DNA of 15,709 bases, taken from NCBI GenBank assembly GCA_021641325.1, contig JAJXPD010000033.1:1-15709 (forward strand), in the 5' to 3' direction. This stretch comes from Opitutales bacterium. GTDB lineage: Bacteria; Verrucomicrobiota; Verrucomicrobiia; Opitutales; Intestinicryptomonadaceae. The notes under the pieces were generated by a model. That model did no database searches. It was not told the origin of the DNA and saw only the letters and a list, made by a program, of their open reading frames with translations. The translations under genes were made by a program, and so were the position numbers. Below, in pieces: positions 7,688 to 14,327 of this stretch. How positions within the stretch are numbered: the stretch's first letter is position 1; every line of letters starts with the position of its first letter.

Positions 7688-8719
7688 CTATTTTTCCGCC
7701 TGCGGTTTCAGGGTTGCGACACGCGCGGCAAGCTCCTCCGAAATCTTCTTCGCGCCGTCTTTCGGGAGAATCAAATACTTGTGCAGACCGCCCTTTGAGG
7801 GAGTGAAAACGGAAATGTTCTTTTCGTCCACAACGACATTTCCCGCCTCGGAAATTTCGAAAAGTTCGGGCGAGAACACATACAGGACGCTCGTGAGGTC
7901 GAACGCGCAGGTGTCGTAAAGTTCGCCCGTCTTGCGCGACACCGCGTACTTTTTATACGCCACCGCAAGCGGATTTTCCGCCGACAATTTCTCAAGAACG
8001 GCCTCTTTGGGGAATCTGACAATTTCGCCGATTTCGAAGCCGCTGAAAACAATCGGAACGGGCGATTTTCCGAAGAACGCCCGCGCCGCAGGAGGGTCGA
8101 ACCTGATGTTGTATTCGGGCATCATGTTGCGGAGCCTGGGAATGTCCGGATATGTGGCAAACTGCCCCGCCATGACCGAAAAATACTTCACCTTTTTTGC
8201 GACAAGCGCAATTCCGTCGAGCTTCGAATACTCGTCCGCCTGCGACGACAGCAAATTCACTACGTTCGTCGAAAATCCTACCGAAATGTAGACAACGCTC
8301 CCGTCCTCGCTTTCGCTCAAAACCTTGCGGGCGAGCTTCACGGCGTCTACGGGCCTGTTCTGCGCGTCGAACGAGCGCGGATACGCAAAGCTTCCGTCGG
8401 GCTTTTTCATGTCGGAAACGATTACCGCGTACCTGCCGTCCTTGCTCGAAATTCCGTCCGCCGAAACGCCGACGGGAAATTTGCCGAAGCCGTAGTAATT
8501 GTTCATGACGCTCGTGAACGCTATCGACGCGGGGTGGCGGTTGTTCAGCAGAACCGCGAGCACCTGCGCGCGCCCCGACGCTTCGTAGTCGTAGAGCATT
8601 GCAAGGGCGAGAGCATCGTCCACGTCGTTGCCGATGTCGGTGTCGAATATCACCTTTTGTGGAGCCGCCGACGCCAGACACGCGACGAAAAACGCCGCCG
8701 CAAGAAACAGTTTTTTCAT
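7688..8719 (-). CDS. Exported nucleoside hydrolase family protein
   Basis: This 343-residue protein belongs to the inosine-uridine nucleoside hydrolase (IUNH) fold, which splits the N-glycosidic bond of ribonucleosides. The N-terminal signature FDTDIGNDVDDALAL (residues 25-39) supplies the calcium-binding aspartates. MPEYNIRFDPPAARAFF corresponds to the family's E-x-N-x(2)-DPxAA block, and the later CAFDLTSVLYV supplies the distal Asp (about residue 274). Residues 1-19 form a signal peptide with a KK start, a hydrophobic core and a likely cleavage near ASA-AP. The enzyme should therefore act in the periplasm or outside, probably in nucleoside scavenging. Exact substrate is unknown. Start ATG 8719 is set by AGAGGA six bases upstream; a TTG at 8725 is too close to that site. 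The gene stands alone between two candidate terminators. Confidence 0.88.
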   Translation of the reverse strand: MKKLFLAAAFFVACLASAAPQKVIFDTDIGNDVDDALALAMLYDYEASGRAQVLAVLLNNRHPASIAFTSVMNNYYGFGKFPVGVSADGISSKDGRYAVIVSDMKKPDGSFAYPRSFDAQNRPVDAVKLARKVLSESEDGSVVYISVGFSTNVVNLLSSQADEYSKLDGIALVAKKVKYFSVMAGQFATYPDIPRLRNMMPEYNIRFDPPAARAFFGKSPVPIVFSGFEIGEIVRFPKEAVLEKLSAENPLAVAYKKYAVSRKTGELYDTCAFDLTSVLYVFSPELFEISEAGNVVVDEKNISVFTPSKGGLHKYLILPKDGAKKISEELAARVATLKPQAEK

Positions 8720-8725
8720 ATCCAA

Positions 8726-8731
8726 TCCTCT
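8726..8731 (-). promoter_or_regulatory. Ribosome binding site fixing the nucleoside hydrolase start
   Basis: AGAGGA on the minus strand ends six bases before ATG 8719. It is one of the clearest Shine-Dalgarno sequences in the window. It rules out the in-frame TTG at 8725, which would touch it. A weak -10-like TATAAC lies about 20 bases further upstream on the minus strand, without a matching -35. Confidence 0.7.
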
Positions 8732-8755
8732 TTTGTTGTTATAGTTTGCCTAACG

Positions 8756-8812
8756 AAAAAAAAAAGCTCCCAGCTGAATTTTCAAAAGTCAATAGCAAAA
8801 CGATGCGTTTTG
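8756..8812 (-). terminator. Possible terminator at the end of the exb-fol-ppx run
   Basis: Just beyond the phosphatase stop there is a perfect 7-bp inverted repeat with a three-base loop, CAAAACG-ATG-CGTTTTG, at 8796-8812. It is followed on the minus strand by a T-poor stretch. About 20 bases later a very short AGCT-CCC-AGCT element (8765-8775) runs into ten T on the minus strand (8765-8756). Neither is a strong terminator alone. Together they plausibly end the ten-gene run, but the 7-bp palindrome could instead be an operator for the nucleoside hydrolase gene. Confidence 0.4.
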
Positions 8813-8820
8813 GGATTATT

Positions 8821-9696
8821 TCACGACGCCGATTCGGCGCGGACAATTCCGTAGCGGATATTGCAGAAAGTGTGCGTAAGGCGGGTTTTCCCGAGAGAGC
8901 GCATAAGCTCTATTATGCACGCGAACGCCGCGGGAATTATGTCCGCCCTGCCCGCGCTTATGCCGAATTTTTCGACCCTCCCGCCGACCGAAAGCGGCAG
9001 AACCGCCGCGTAGCATTTTTCGATGTCATCAAGCGAAATTTCGTTTTCCGCCCCCGAAAGACCGAGCTTTGCCTTCATGAAACGCGCCGCAACGACCGCG
9101 CCTCCCGCACCGACAAGCAGCTCGGTTTTCGGGAAGTCGGCAAGCGACGCCGCAAACTCCGCGCGGGCGCGTTCGAAATATCCGTCGGGCGAAGCGCATT
9201 CGCGCATGAGCCGCACAGCCCCGACATTCAGGCTTCGGGCGCGTTCGACGACGCCGTTTTGCCCCGCGACGATTTCCATGCTTCCGCCGCCCAAATCAAA
9301 GTATGCGCATTTTTTGGAGGCGTCTACCAGCGGGTCTCCCATCGCGCCGGAAAACGACAGCCGCGCCTCCTCGCCGCCCGAAAGCACGCGGATTTCAACG
9401 CCCGTGTTTTCGGCTACGGCGGCGGTAATTTCGCCCCTGCGGGGGCTGTCGCGCAGGGCGGAGGTCGCGACGGCGACTGTTTTGAAAGAGGGCGCAAACG
9501 CCGCGGCTTCGCGAACGAAAAGCGAGACGGAGTCCGAAACGACGTCTGCGGCGTTCGGCACAAGAGCGCCGCTTCCCATAATCCGCCTGTCGAGGGTGCG
9601 CTCGTAGAGCCGCGCAACCGCGCAGTTTTCGACGCGCCCGAGCAGGCACTTTATCGTGTTCGAGCCGATGTCTATTGCAAGTACCGCGCCGCTCAT
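8821..9696 (-). CDS. Ppx/GppA-family phosphatase (exopolyphosphatase or pppGpp hydrolase)
   Basis: This 291-residue protein is a single Ppx/GppA domain of the actin-like ATPase fold. Visible landmarks are DIGSNT (residues 9-14), VATSALRDS (76-84), VLSGGEEARLSFSGA (104-118, with the catalytic glutamate region), FDLGGGSME (133-141), LNVGAVRL, and GISAGRADIIPAA plus NIRYGI near the end. Family members release phosphate from polyphosphate or convert pppGpp to ppGpp; the sequence alone does not say which. It lacks the C-terminal HD-like domain of the long E. coli proteins and has the short length common in many phyla. Its ATG overlaps the rsmI stop (ATGA, 9693-9696), so translation is probably coupled. 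It is the last gene of the long minus-strand run. Confidence 0.92.
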   Translation of the reverse strand: MSGAVLAIDIGSNTIKCLLGRVENCAVARLYERTLDRRIMGSGALVPNAADVVSDSVSLFVREAAAFAPSFKTVAVATSALRDSPRRGEITAAVAENTGVEIRVLSGGEEARLSFSGAMGDPLVDASKKCAYFDLGGGSMEIVAGQNGVVERARSLNVGAVRLMRECASPDGYFERARAEFAASLADFPKTELLVGAGGAVVAARFMKAKLGLSGAENEISLDDIEKCYAAVLPLSVGGRVEKFGISAGRADIIPAAFACIIELMRSLGKTRLTHTFCNIRYGIVRAESAS

Positions 9697-10382
9697 AGCG
9701 TGAATCCGTCGGGGGCTACAATCACGACAAATTCGCCCTTTGTGGACGACTTTTTAAGCTCCGCAGCAACGTCGGCGAGCCTGCCGACAAAGAAGCGTTC
9801 GAACATTTTGGAAATCTCCTTGGCGACGCACACGATGCGGTCGCCGCCGAAGACTTCGAGGGCGTCGTCAACGAATTTTTCAATCCTGTACGGCGACTCG
9901 TAGAATATCAGCGTGTGCCCGAAGTCGGCGTATTTTTCGAAAAAGTTTTTCCGCGCCGCCGTCTTTGCGGGGAGGAAGCCGACGAACAAAAACGAATCGC
10001 TCGGCAGCCCCGACGCGCTCAACGCCGAGGCGAACGCGCACGCGCCGGGAACCGGCACTACCTTCACGCCGCACGCGCGGCATGCGCGGACTATTCTGAA
10101 ACCGGGGTCGCTTATGCACGGCGTCCCCGCGTCGCTTACAAGAGCCACGTTTTTGCCCGCTTTGAGCCTTTCGAGAAGCAGCGGCGCAACGCCGCGCTCG
10201 CGCGAATCCTCGTTTACGAACATCTCCTTTTCGATTCCGAATTTCCTGAGCATCGCGCCCGTAATGCGGGTGTCCTCGCACGCGACCAAATCGCACGAGC
10301 GCAGCGTTTCGAGAGCGCGTTCGGAAATGTCCGACAGATTGCCTATCGGCGTCGCAACAACGTAAAGAGTGCCCTCTTCCAT
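9693..10382 (-). CDS. rsmI: 16S rRNA (cytidine-1402-2'-O)-methyltransferase
   Basis: RsmI 2'-O-methylates C1402 in the decoding centre of 16S rRNA using S-adenosylmethionine. This 229-residue protein shows the tetrapyrrole-methylase fold and RsmI landmarks: LYVVATPIGNLSDISERA (residues 6-23), CEDTR, LVSDAGTPCISDPG (81-94), VPVPGACAFASALSASGLP (109-127), FVGFLP, FYESPYRI and AKEISKMFE. It ends about 50 residues earlier than the E. coli enzyme, so the small C-terminal helical domain is missing. The stop is clean and overlaps the next gene, so this is not a frameshift. Start ATG 10382 follows the folK stop by three bases, with GGAG nine bases upstream. Confidence 0.94.
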   Translation of the reverse strand: MEEGTLYVVATPIGNLSDISERALETLRSCDLVACEDTRITGAMLRKFGIEKEMFVNEDSRERGVAPLLLERLKAGKNVALVSDAGTPCISDPGFRIVRACRACGVKVVPVPGACAFASALSASGLPSDSFLFVGFLPAKTAARKNFFEKYADFGHTLIFYESPYRIEKFVDDALEVFGGDRIVCVAKEISKMFERFFVGRLADVAAELKKSSTKGEFVVIVAPDGFTL

Positions 10383-10385
10383 GCC

Positions 10386-10871
10386 TTAAAACTCCGCAAA
10401 GGGTTGGTATTTTTTCGGCGCGCTGCCGAGCACGCCCGCGACGTCGCAACAAAAGTCGGTCTCGAAAGAGTCCAAGATGTCGGCAAGCGGAGCAAGCACG
10501 AAGTCGCGCTCGCTCCATCGCGGGTGCGGAATTTGGAGCGCAGCGTCGGAATACGCGCGTCCCTCGTAGAAAATTATGTCGATGTCAATTTCGCGCGGGC
10601 CGTTGGGAAACGTCTTTGTCCGCCCCAGCCGCGCCTCCGCCGACTTGCAGAATTCGAGAAGATCCAGCGGCTCGAACTGCGTCTCGCAGAGAACCGCAGC
10701 GTTGAGGAAGTCGCGCTGGTCGGCAAAACCCACTGGCGCGGTCTCGTAGATTTTGGAGCGCGAGAGTATCCGCGCAAAATTCTCTATTTCCGCGAGCGCG
10801 CGCACGAGGTTTTCGCGGCGGTTTCCGACGTTCGAACCCAACGCCAGCACTATGCGTTTTGCGTTTTTCAT
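10386..10871 (-). CDS. folK: 6-hydroxymethyl-7,8-dihydropterin pyrophosphokinase (HPPK)
   Basis: FolK transfers pyrophosphate from ATP to 6-hydroxymethyl-dihydropterin, making the substrate of FolP in folate synthesis. The 161-residue protein has the normal length. Its motifs are complete: LALGSNVGNRRENL (residues 8-22), YETAPVGFADQRDFLN (42-57), GPREIDIDI (91-99, where Asp96 and Asp98 match the magnesium ligands of E. coli HPPK) and IPHPRWSERDFVLAPLADI (114-132). The start ATG 10871 overlaps the folB stop (ATGA, 10868-10871). It lies beside folB and folP, which catalyse the steps before and after it. Confidence 0.96.
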   Translation of the reverse strand: MKNAKRIVLALGSNVGNRRENLVRALAEIENFARILSRSKIYETAPVGFADQRDFLNAAVLCETQFEPLDLLEFCKSAEARLGRTKTFPNGPREIDIDIIFYEGRAYSDAALQIPHPRWSERDFVLAPLADILDSFETDFCCDVAGVLGSAPKKYQPFAEF

Positions 10872-11242
10872 TTTATGTAGTCGCCCCTCTTTCTGCGGAT
10901 TTTCACCGAAATTCCCCCGAAGTCGTAGCCGATGTCCACGCCCAATTTCGCGACCTCGACCTCCGCTTCGAGAAGGTTTGCAAAGCGCGTAAACAGCCGC
11001 TCGGCAATCATGTCGGCAAGCTTTTCCACAAGCCGCACGCTCTCGCCCGCAAGCACGCCCTCGGCGATTGCGATCGCCGCGGGATAGTCTACGGTGTCGT
11101 CAAGCCCGTCGCTTTTCGCGGCGGTATCGAGCGGCAGAAAGAGCCGCAGCGACACTTCGAAATCCCTGAATTCGTCGCGTTCGGCGGCAAAGCAGCCGTG
11201 TTTGCCTTTGAGTCTGATTCTGTCTATTTTAATTTCGTCCAT
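10868..11242 (-). CDS. folB: Dihydroneopterin aldolase
   Basis: FolB cleaves dihydroneopterin to 6-hydroxymethyl-dihydropterin and glycolaldehyde. The 124-residue length is typical. By eye-alignment to known FolB, the catalytic positions are kept: the Glu in HGCFAAERDEF, the Tyr in DTVDYPAA, the Glu in LVEKLAD and the Lys in VEVAKLG. The usual GYHG reads GKHG here. The start ATG 11242 lies 19 bases inside folP and is supported by GGAG eight bases upstream and by the position of the conserved HG motif. The stop overlaps folK by four bases. Without folP and folK beside it this small, divergent family would be harder to name. Confidence 0.9.
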   Translation of the reverse strand: MDEIKIDRIRLKGKHGCFAAERDEFRDFEVSLRLFLPLDTAAKSDGLDDTVDYPAAIAIAEGVLAGESVRLVEKLADMIAERLFTRFANLLEAEVEVAKLGVDIGYDFGGISVKIRRKRGDYIK

Positions 11243-12060
11243 TTTGAAATCTCCATTGCGGTTTTGAGGGCGGCGGCGTTTTTTGCCACGTCGTGCACCC
11301 TGTAAATATCGGCGGAATTGGACGCGGCGGAAATCGCGGTGATTGCGGCGGTGGCGTCGTCCCGCGCGTCCATGCCCGCGCCTACAAGCCCCGCCAGCGA
11401 CGACTTCCGCGAAACGCCCAGAAGTATTTTGTACCCGAACATTCGCAATTCGCCGAGCCGCGCGGCTATCTCGAAATTCTGCTCCGCCGTTTTGCCGAAG
11501 CCGAAGCCTGGGTCGATTATGATTTTTTCCGCGCCCTCGCGCTCGACCGCCGCGACCATGTCGGCTACTCCGCGCACGAACGCGCCGAAGAAATCGCCCG
11601 AAAATTCCGCGCCGCGCGAGTTGTGGGTTGCGACAATCGGACAGTCGAACTCCGCGGCAAGCGCCGCCATCGGGCAGCGTCCGTCGACTACCCGCACAAG
11701 GACGTCGTTTATGATGTCCGCGCCGTTTTCGAGAGCCGCCCGCGCGACTTCTGGCTTGTAGGTGTCAACCGAAATCGCGATGTCGGGAAGCGCGTTCCGC
11801 ACCGCCGCGAGCTTGGGGAGCAGCAGCCGCAGTTCCTCGTCGGCGGGAAGCGGCTTGCAGTCGGGGCGCGTAGACTCCGCGCCGATGTCCACAATCGCCG
11901 CGCCCTCCGAAACCATGCGCAACGCCTGCCCGACGGCGGCGGAGTCGTCCAAATATTTCCCGCCGTCTGAAAACGAGTCGCGCGAAACGTTGAGGACGCC
12001 CATTAGCATGGGGAACGCCGAGGCGTCATCTGGAAATCTGCTTTTCGAGATACTTTGCAT
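11224..12060 (-). CDS. folP: Dihydropteroate synthase
   Basis: FolP joins 6-hydroxymethyl-dihydropterin pyrophosphate to p-aminobenzoate, making dihydropteroate; it is the sulfonamide target. The 278-residue protein has the TIM-barrel signatures: LMGVLNVSRDSFSDGG (residues 19-34), VDIGAESTRP (57-66), SVDTYKPEVA (97-106), GADIINDV (113-120), KIIIDPGFGFGKT, LLGVSRKS and YRVHDV. Start ATG 12060 gives the N-terminal length seen in E. coli FolP but overlaps the TPR gene by 35 bases. ATG 12009, 16 bases after the TPR stop, would leave only a couple of residues before the first motif. No Shine-Dalgarno separates them. It overlaps folB by 19 bases. Confidence 0.95.
   Translation of the reverse strand: MQSISKSRFPDDASAFPMLMGVLNVSRDSFSDGGKYLDDSAAVGQALRMVSEGAAIVDIGAESTRPDCKPLPADEELRLLLPKLAAVRNALPDIAISVDTYKPEVARAALENGADIINDVLVRVVDGRCPMAALAAEFDCPIVATHNSRGAEFSGDFFGAFVRGVADMVAAVEREGAEKIIIDPGFGFGKTAEQNFEIAARLGELRMFGYKILLGVSRKSSLAGLVGAGMDARDDATAAITAISAASNSADIYRVHDVAKNAAALKTAMEISKWTKLK
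11251..11254 (-). promoter_or_regulatory. Ribosome binding site for folB inside folP
   Basis: GGAG lies eight bases before the folB ATG at 11242, within the last codons of folP. Its position supports the 19-base gene overlap rather than a later start. Confidence 0.6.
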
Positions 12061-13255
12061 ATTCTGAAAATTCGGGATATTTCTTCGCAAGCGCGGCGGC
12101 GAGCGAATGCGCCGCCACAAAGTCTCCGCGTGCGACAGCCGACCTCAGCATGCCGTAGCGGGCGGCGGATTCGAAGCGCGGATCGAGCGACGCTCGGGCG
12201 TAGTGAGCGTCCGCCGCGCCCCAGTCGCCAAGCTCGGCGCACGCGCCGCCCAATGCGCACAGTACGCGGGCGTCGTCGGGAAATTTTTTAACGCAGGCTT
12301 CGAGGTGTTTTCGGGCGGCGGCAAAGTCGCCCGCGCCGAATTTGGCAAGCCCCGAAATCTTTTCGCGAAGGTCTCCGCCGAGCGATTCAGCAAGCCCCGC
12401 CGCGCCCGAAAAATCGCCCGACGCAAGCATTGCCTCCGCCGCGTTGCCCGCGGAGGCGGAATCGCCGAGCCGCGCGTACGCCGCCGCGGCGTCGCGGTAA
12501 AGGCGCATTTTGAAAAGCAGGTTCGCGAAAAACAGGGCGTCCGACCTCTCCGCCGCGCCCGACTTTTCGAGAAATCCGAAAGCCGCCGCCGCACCGCAAA
12601 AGTCGCCCCGCCGCGCCCTCGCGCTTCCCGCAAGCCGCACGGCGCGGGCGGAAAATTCGGCGTCGCGCATAAGTTTTTTTGCGGCGGTCTCGCACTCTTC
12701 GAAACGCCCAAGCTCGTAGAGGTACGCCGCTTTTGCAAAGAGCGCGGCGCGGTTCGAATCGTCGTAGAGAAGCGCCTGATTGCAGAAATTCAGCGCGGAG
12801 GAAAAGTCCCGCGCGTCGGCGGCGCGTTTTGCGAACCACAACAGAATTGCGGTGTCGGAACCGCCCGACAGCGCAAGAGAGTCCCGCATTTCGGCGAGGG
12901 CGTCGGAATCGCGCCCAAGCTGCGAAAGCGCAAAGCCGAGGTTTTTCCGCGCCGCAAAAAACGACGGCGAAAGCTCCGCCGCCCTGCGGTAGGACGCAAC
13001 GGCAGATTCCGCGTCTCCGCCGCGCATTTGCGCGTTGCCCAAGTTGAAGAACACGACAGCCCCAGCCCAATTTTTTCGGGAGGCGTCGAGCAGGATTTCG
13101 AGAGCCGCCGAATTGTCGGAAGCCGCCGCCGCCGCGCGAACCGCCTCCGCCTCCCTGCGCGAAACCGCCGGCGACGCCCCGAACGGCGCGACGCCCGCCG
13201 CCGCCGCGCAAATCGCGGAGGCAAAAAACAGAAGATATGCGCCAAAAATTTTCAT
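12026..13255 (-). CDS. Periplasmic TPR protein of the Exb/TonB cluster
   Basis: This 409-residue protein starts with a signal peptide (MKIFGAYLLFFASAICAAAA, then a small-residue region) and continues as tetratricopeptide helices. Recognisable repeats are at about residues 66-99 (FNLGNAQMRGGDAESAVASY), 100-133 (ARKNLGFALSQLGRDSDAL), 138-168 and 170-200, with more after residue 290 (ARKHLEACVKKFPDDARVL). TPR proteins are protein-protein scaffolds. Next to tonB a periplasmic partner of the TonB machine is a reasonable inference, not shown. Its start overlaps the tonB stop (ATGA, 13252-13255). The signal-peptide coding region carries a perfect 30-base repeat of the tonB anchor region, described separately. 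An Ala-rich composition makes the exact repeat count uncertain. Confidence 0.87.
   Translation of the reverse strand: MKIFGAYLLFFASAICAAAAGVAPFGASPAVSRREAEAVRAAAAASDNSAALEILLDASRKNWAGAVVFFNLGNAQMRGGDAESAVASYRRAAELSPSFFAARKNLGFALSQLGRDSDALAEMRDSLALSGGSDTAILLWFAKRAADARDFSSALNFCNQALLYDDSNRAALFAKAAYLYELGRFEECETAAKKLMRDAEFSARAVRLAGSARARRGDFCGAAAAFGFLEKSGAAERSDALFFANLLFKMRLYRDAAAAYARLGDSASAGNAAEAMLASGDFSGAAGLAESLGGDLREKISGLAKFGAGDFAAARKHLEACVKKFPDDARVLCALGGACAELGDWGAADAHYARASLDPRFESAARYGMLRSAVARGDFVAAHSLAAALAKKYPEFSEYAKYLEKQISR
13196..13225 (-). repeat. 30-base perfect direct repeat, copy in the TPR gene
   Basis: This stretch is identical base for base to 13864-13893 in tonB, 668 bases away in the same orientation. 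In both genes it is read in the same frame, giving ten identical codons for FASAICAAAA. Here they are residues 11-20, in the signal peptide. A second short identity, CGCGAAACCGC, follows in both genes (13158-13168 here), offset by nine bases. Confidence 0.9.
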
Positions 13256-13926
13256 TTCACTATTTTAAAGGGTATCGGCAGAACGAAGCGCGCGCGCACG
13301 CGTTCCCCGTTTTTCATGGGCGATTCGTAGCGCAATTTCGAAGCCGCGTCAACCGCGCTTTTTTCGAACCGCGCGTCGGTAGAGCTTGCCACGGACTCAA
13401 CTTCAACGCTGCCGTCGGAATCGACCACGACGTTCAGCAAAACCTCTCCCTCGATTCCGCGGTCGAGCAGCTTGCGGGGGTAGTCTATGCGGACGGAATT
13501 AAGACGCCTCGGAATTTTGTCGAGCGCGTCAAGCTCGAAGGCGTCGAATTTCGTTTCGGAATCTGAAAGCCCTCCGCCGAAAGAGTCGAACGCGAGGTTT
13601 CCGCCCGCGCCGAAATCGGGAACGGCGACGCCCACCGACGAAAAGTCGAGCGCGGGCACGGTAAATTCCGCAGCCTTCTTTGCGCCAGAAAAATTCGGCA
13701 CGACCGCCGACGCCCCTCGTCCCGAAGCCCCCGCGTTTTTCGCGCCGCCGTCCGACTGTCGCTGCGCGGCGGAATACACGCGCACAAGCTTGGGCGGCCG
13801 CCCCGCGGCGTCCCGACGCGAAACCGCGACCGAAAGCGGAAGCACCGCAAACGCCGCCAATGTCGCCGCCGCCGCGCAAATCGCGGAGGCAAAGCCGTAG
13901 TTTTTGGACTGGAACGCCGTCTTCAT
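13252..13926 (-). CDS. tonB: TonB-family energy transducer
   Basis: TonB links the ExbB/ExbD motor in the inner membrane to TonB-dependent receptors in the outer membrane. This 224-residue protein has one N-terminal anchor helix (about residues 11-35). A spacer of about 100 residues follows, rich in Gly, Ser, Ala and Asp, without the Pro-Lys/Pro-Glu repeats of classical TonB. The C-terminal domain (about 138-224) contains RIDYPRKLLDRGIEGEVLL, VVVDSDGSVEVESVASS and FEKSAVDAASKLRYESP. The Tyr-Pro start, GxV strand and closing aromatic-x-Pro pattern are typical. Start ATG 13926 overlaps the exbD stop (ATGA, 13923-13926), with GGAG five bases upstream. The frame is open a further 13 codons, but that is exbD in another frame. 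Confidence 0.92.
   Translation of the reverse strand: MKTAFQSKNYGFASAICAAAATLAAFAVLPLSVAVSRRDAAGRPPKLVRVYSAAQRQSDGGAKNAGASGRGASAVVPNFSGAKKAAEFTVPALDFSSVGVAVPDFGAGGNLAFDSFGGGLSDSETKFDAFELDALDKIPRRLNSVRIDYPRKLLDRGIEGEVLLNVVVDSDGSVEVESVASSTDARFEKSAVDAASKLRYESPMKNGERVRARFVLPIPFKIVK
13864..13893 (-). repeat. 30-base perfect direct repeat, copy in tonB
   Basis: This is the partner of the copy at 13196-13225. It encodes residues 12-21 of the TonB-family protein, the first half of the membrane anchor. The second shared element CGCGAAACCGC is at 13817-13827, nine bases farther from the repeat than in the TPR gene. That matches a three-residue indel in the protein alignment. Confidence 0.9.
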
Positions 13927-14327
13927 TTTTTCTCCGCCGAAACGTAGATTTCCTCCGCCCCGCACAATTTTGCGGTGTCCATGATTTCCACGAGAGTCGA
14001 AACGGGCGCGGACGAATCGCCGCGCAACACAACCGTTTTGTCGAAGCGCATGTGCGCGCGAAGACGCGCTTCAAGCTCCGTCCGCGACACCTTCACGCCG
14101 CCGACCGAAACCGACGAATCGGCCGCAATCGAGATTGTCAGCGGCTTCGATTCGGGGCGGACGGCAGTCGCCGCCTTCGGCACGTCGATTTTCACCGCGC
14201 CGCCGTCCGAAAACGTTGTGGTCACCACAAAGAAAATCAGCAGTATGAAAATGACGTCGATTAGCGGAGAAATGTTTATCGACTCCTCGCCCTCTCCGTC
14301 CGAAAAATTTGGTCTGCGCAGGCTCAC
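13923..14327 (-). CDS. exbD: Biopolymer transporter ExbD
   Basis: ExbD is the proton-conducting partner of ExbB in the TonB motor. The 134-residue protein has the standard layout: a short cytoplasmic N-terminus, one membrane helix INISPLIDVIFILLIFFVV (residues 17-35) with the essential proton-carrying aspartate at Asp24 (E. coli Asp25), and a periplasmic domain starting VKIDVPKA. It begins with GTG at 14327, which overlaps the previous stop as GTGA (14324-14327). Two overlapping GGAGG sites lie upstream. The open frame continues to 14717 without a start, but that part is only exbB in another frame. Confidence 0.93.
   Translation of the reverse strand: MSLRRPNFSDGEGEESINISPLIDVIFILLIFFVVTTTFSDGGAVKIDVPKAATAVRPESKPLTISIAADSSVSVGGVKVSRTELEARLRAHMRFDKTVVLRGDSSAPVSTLVEIMDTAKLCGAEEIYVSAEKK

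Noticed and set aside
8599..9903. Open frame of 434 codons on the plus strand opposite the Ppx/GppA gene
   Set aside because: No recognisable domain, Arg-rich, spans an intergenic region and two real genes on the other strand.
9915..10880. Open frame of 321 codons on the plus strand opposite rsmI and folK
   Set aside because: Shadow of two clearly identified enzymes; no start signal or motif.
12107..13330. Open frame of 407 codons on the plus strand opposite the TPR gene
   Set aside because: Arg-rich, low-complexity translation with no domain. It mirrors the TPR gene, whose GC-rich codons avoid stops on the other strand. The TPR gene has a signal peptide, repeats and operon-style overlaps.
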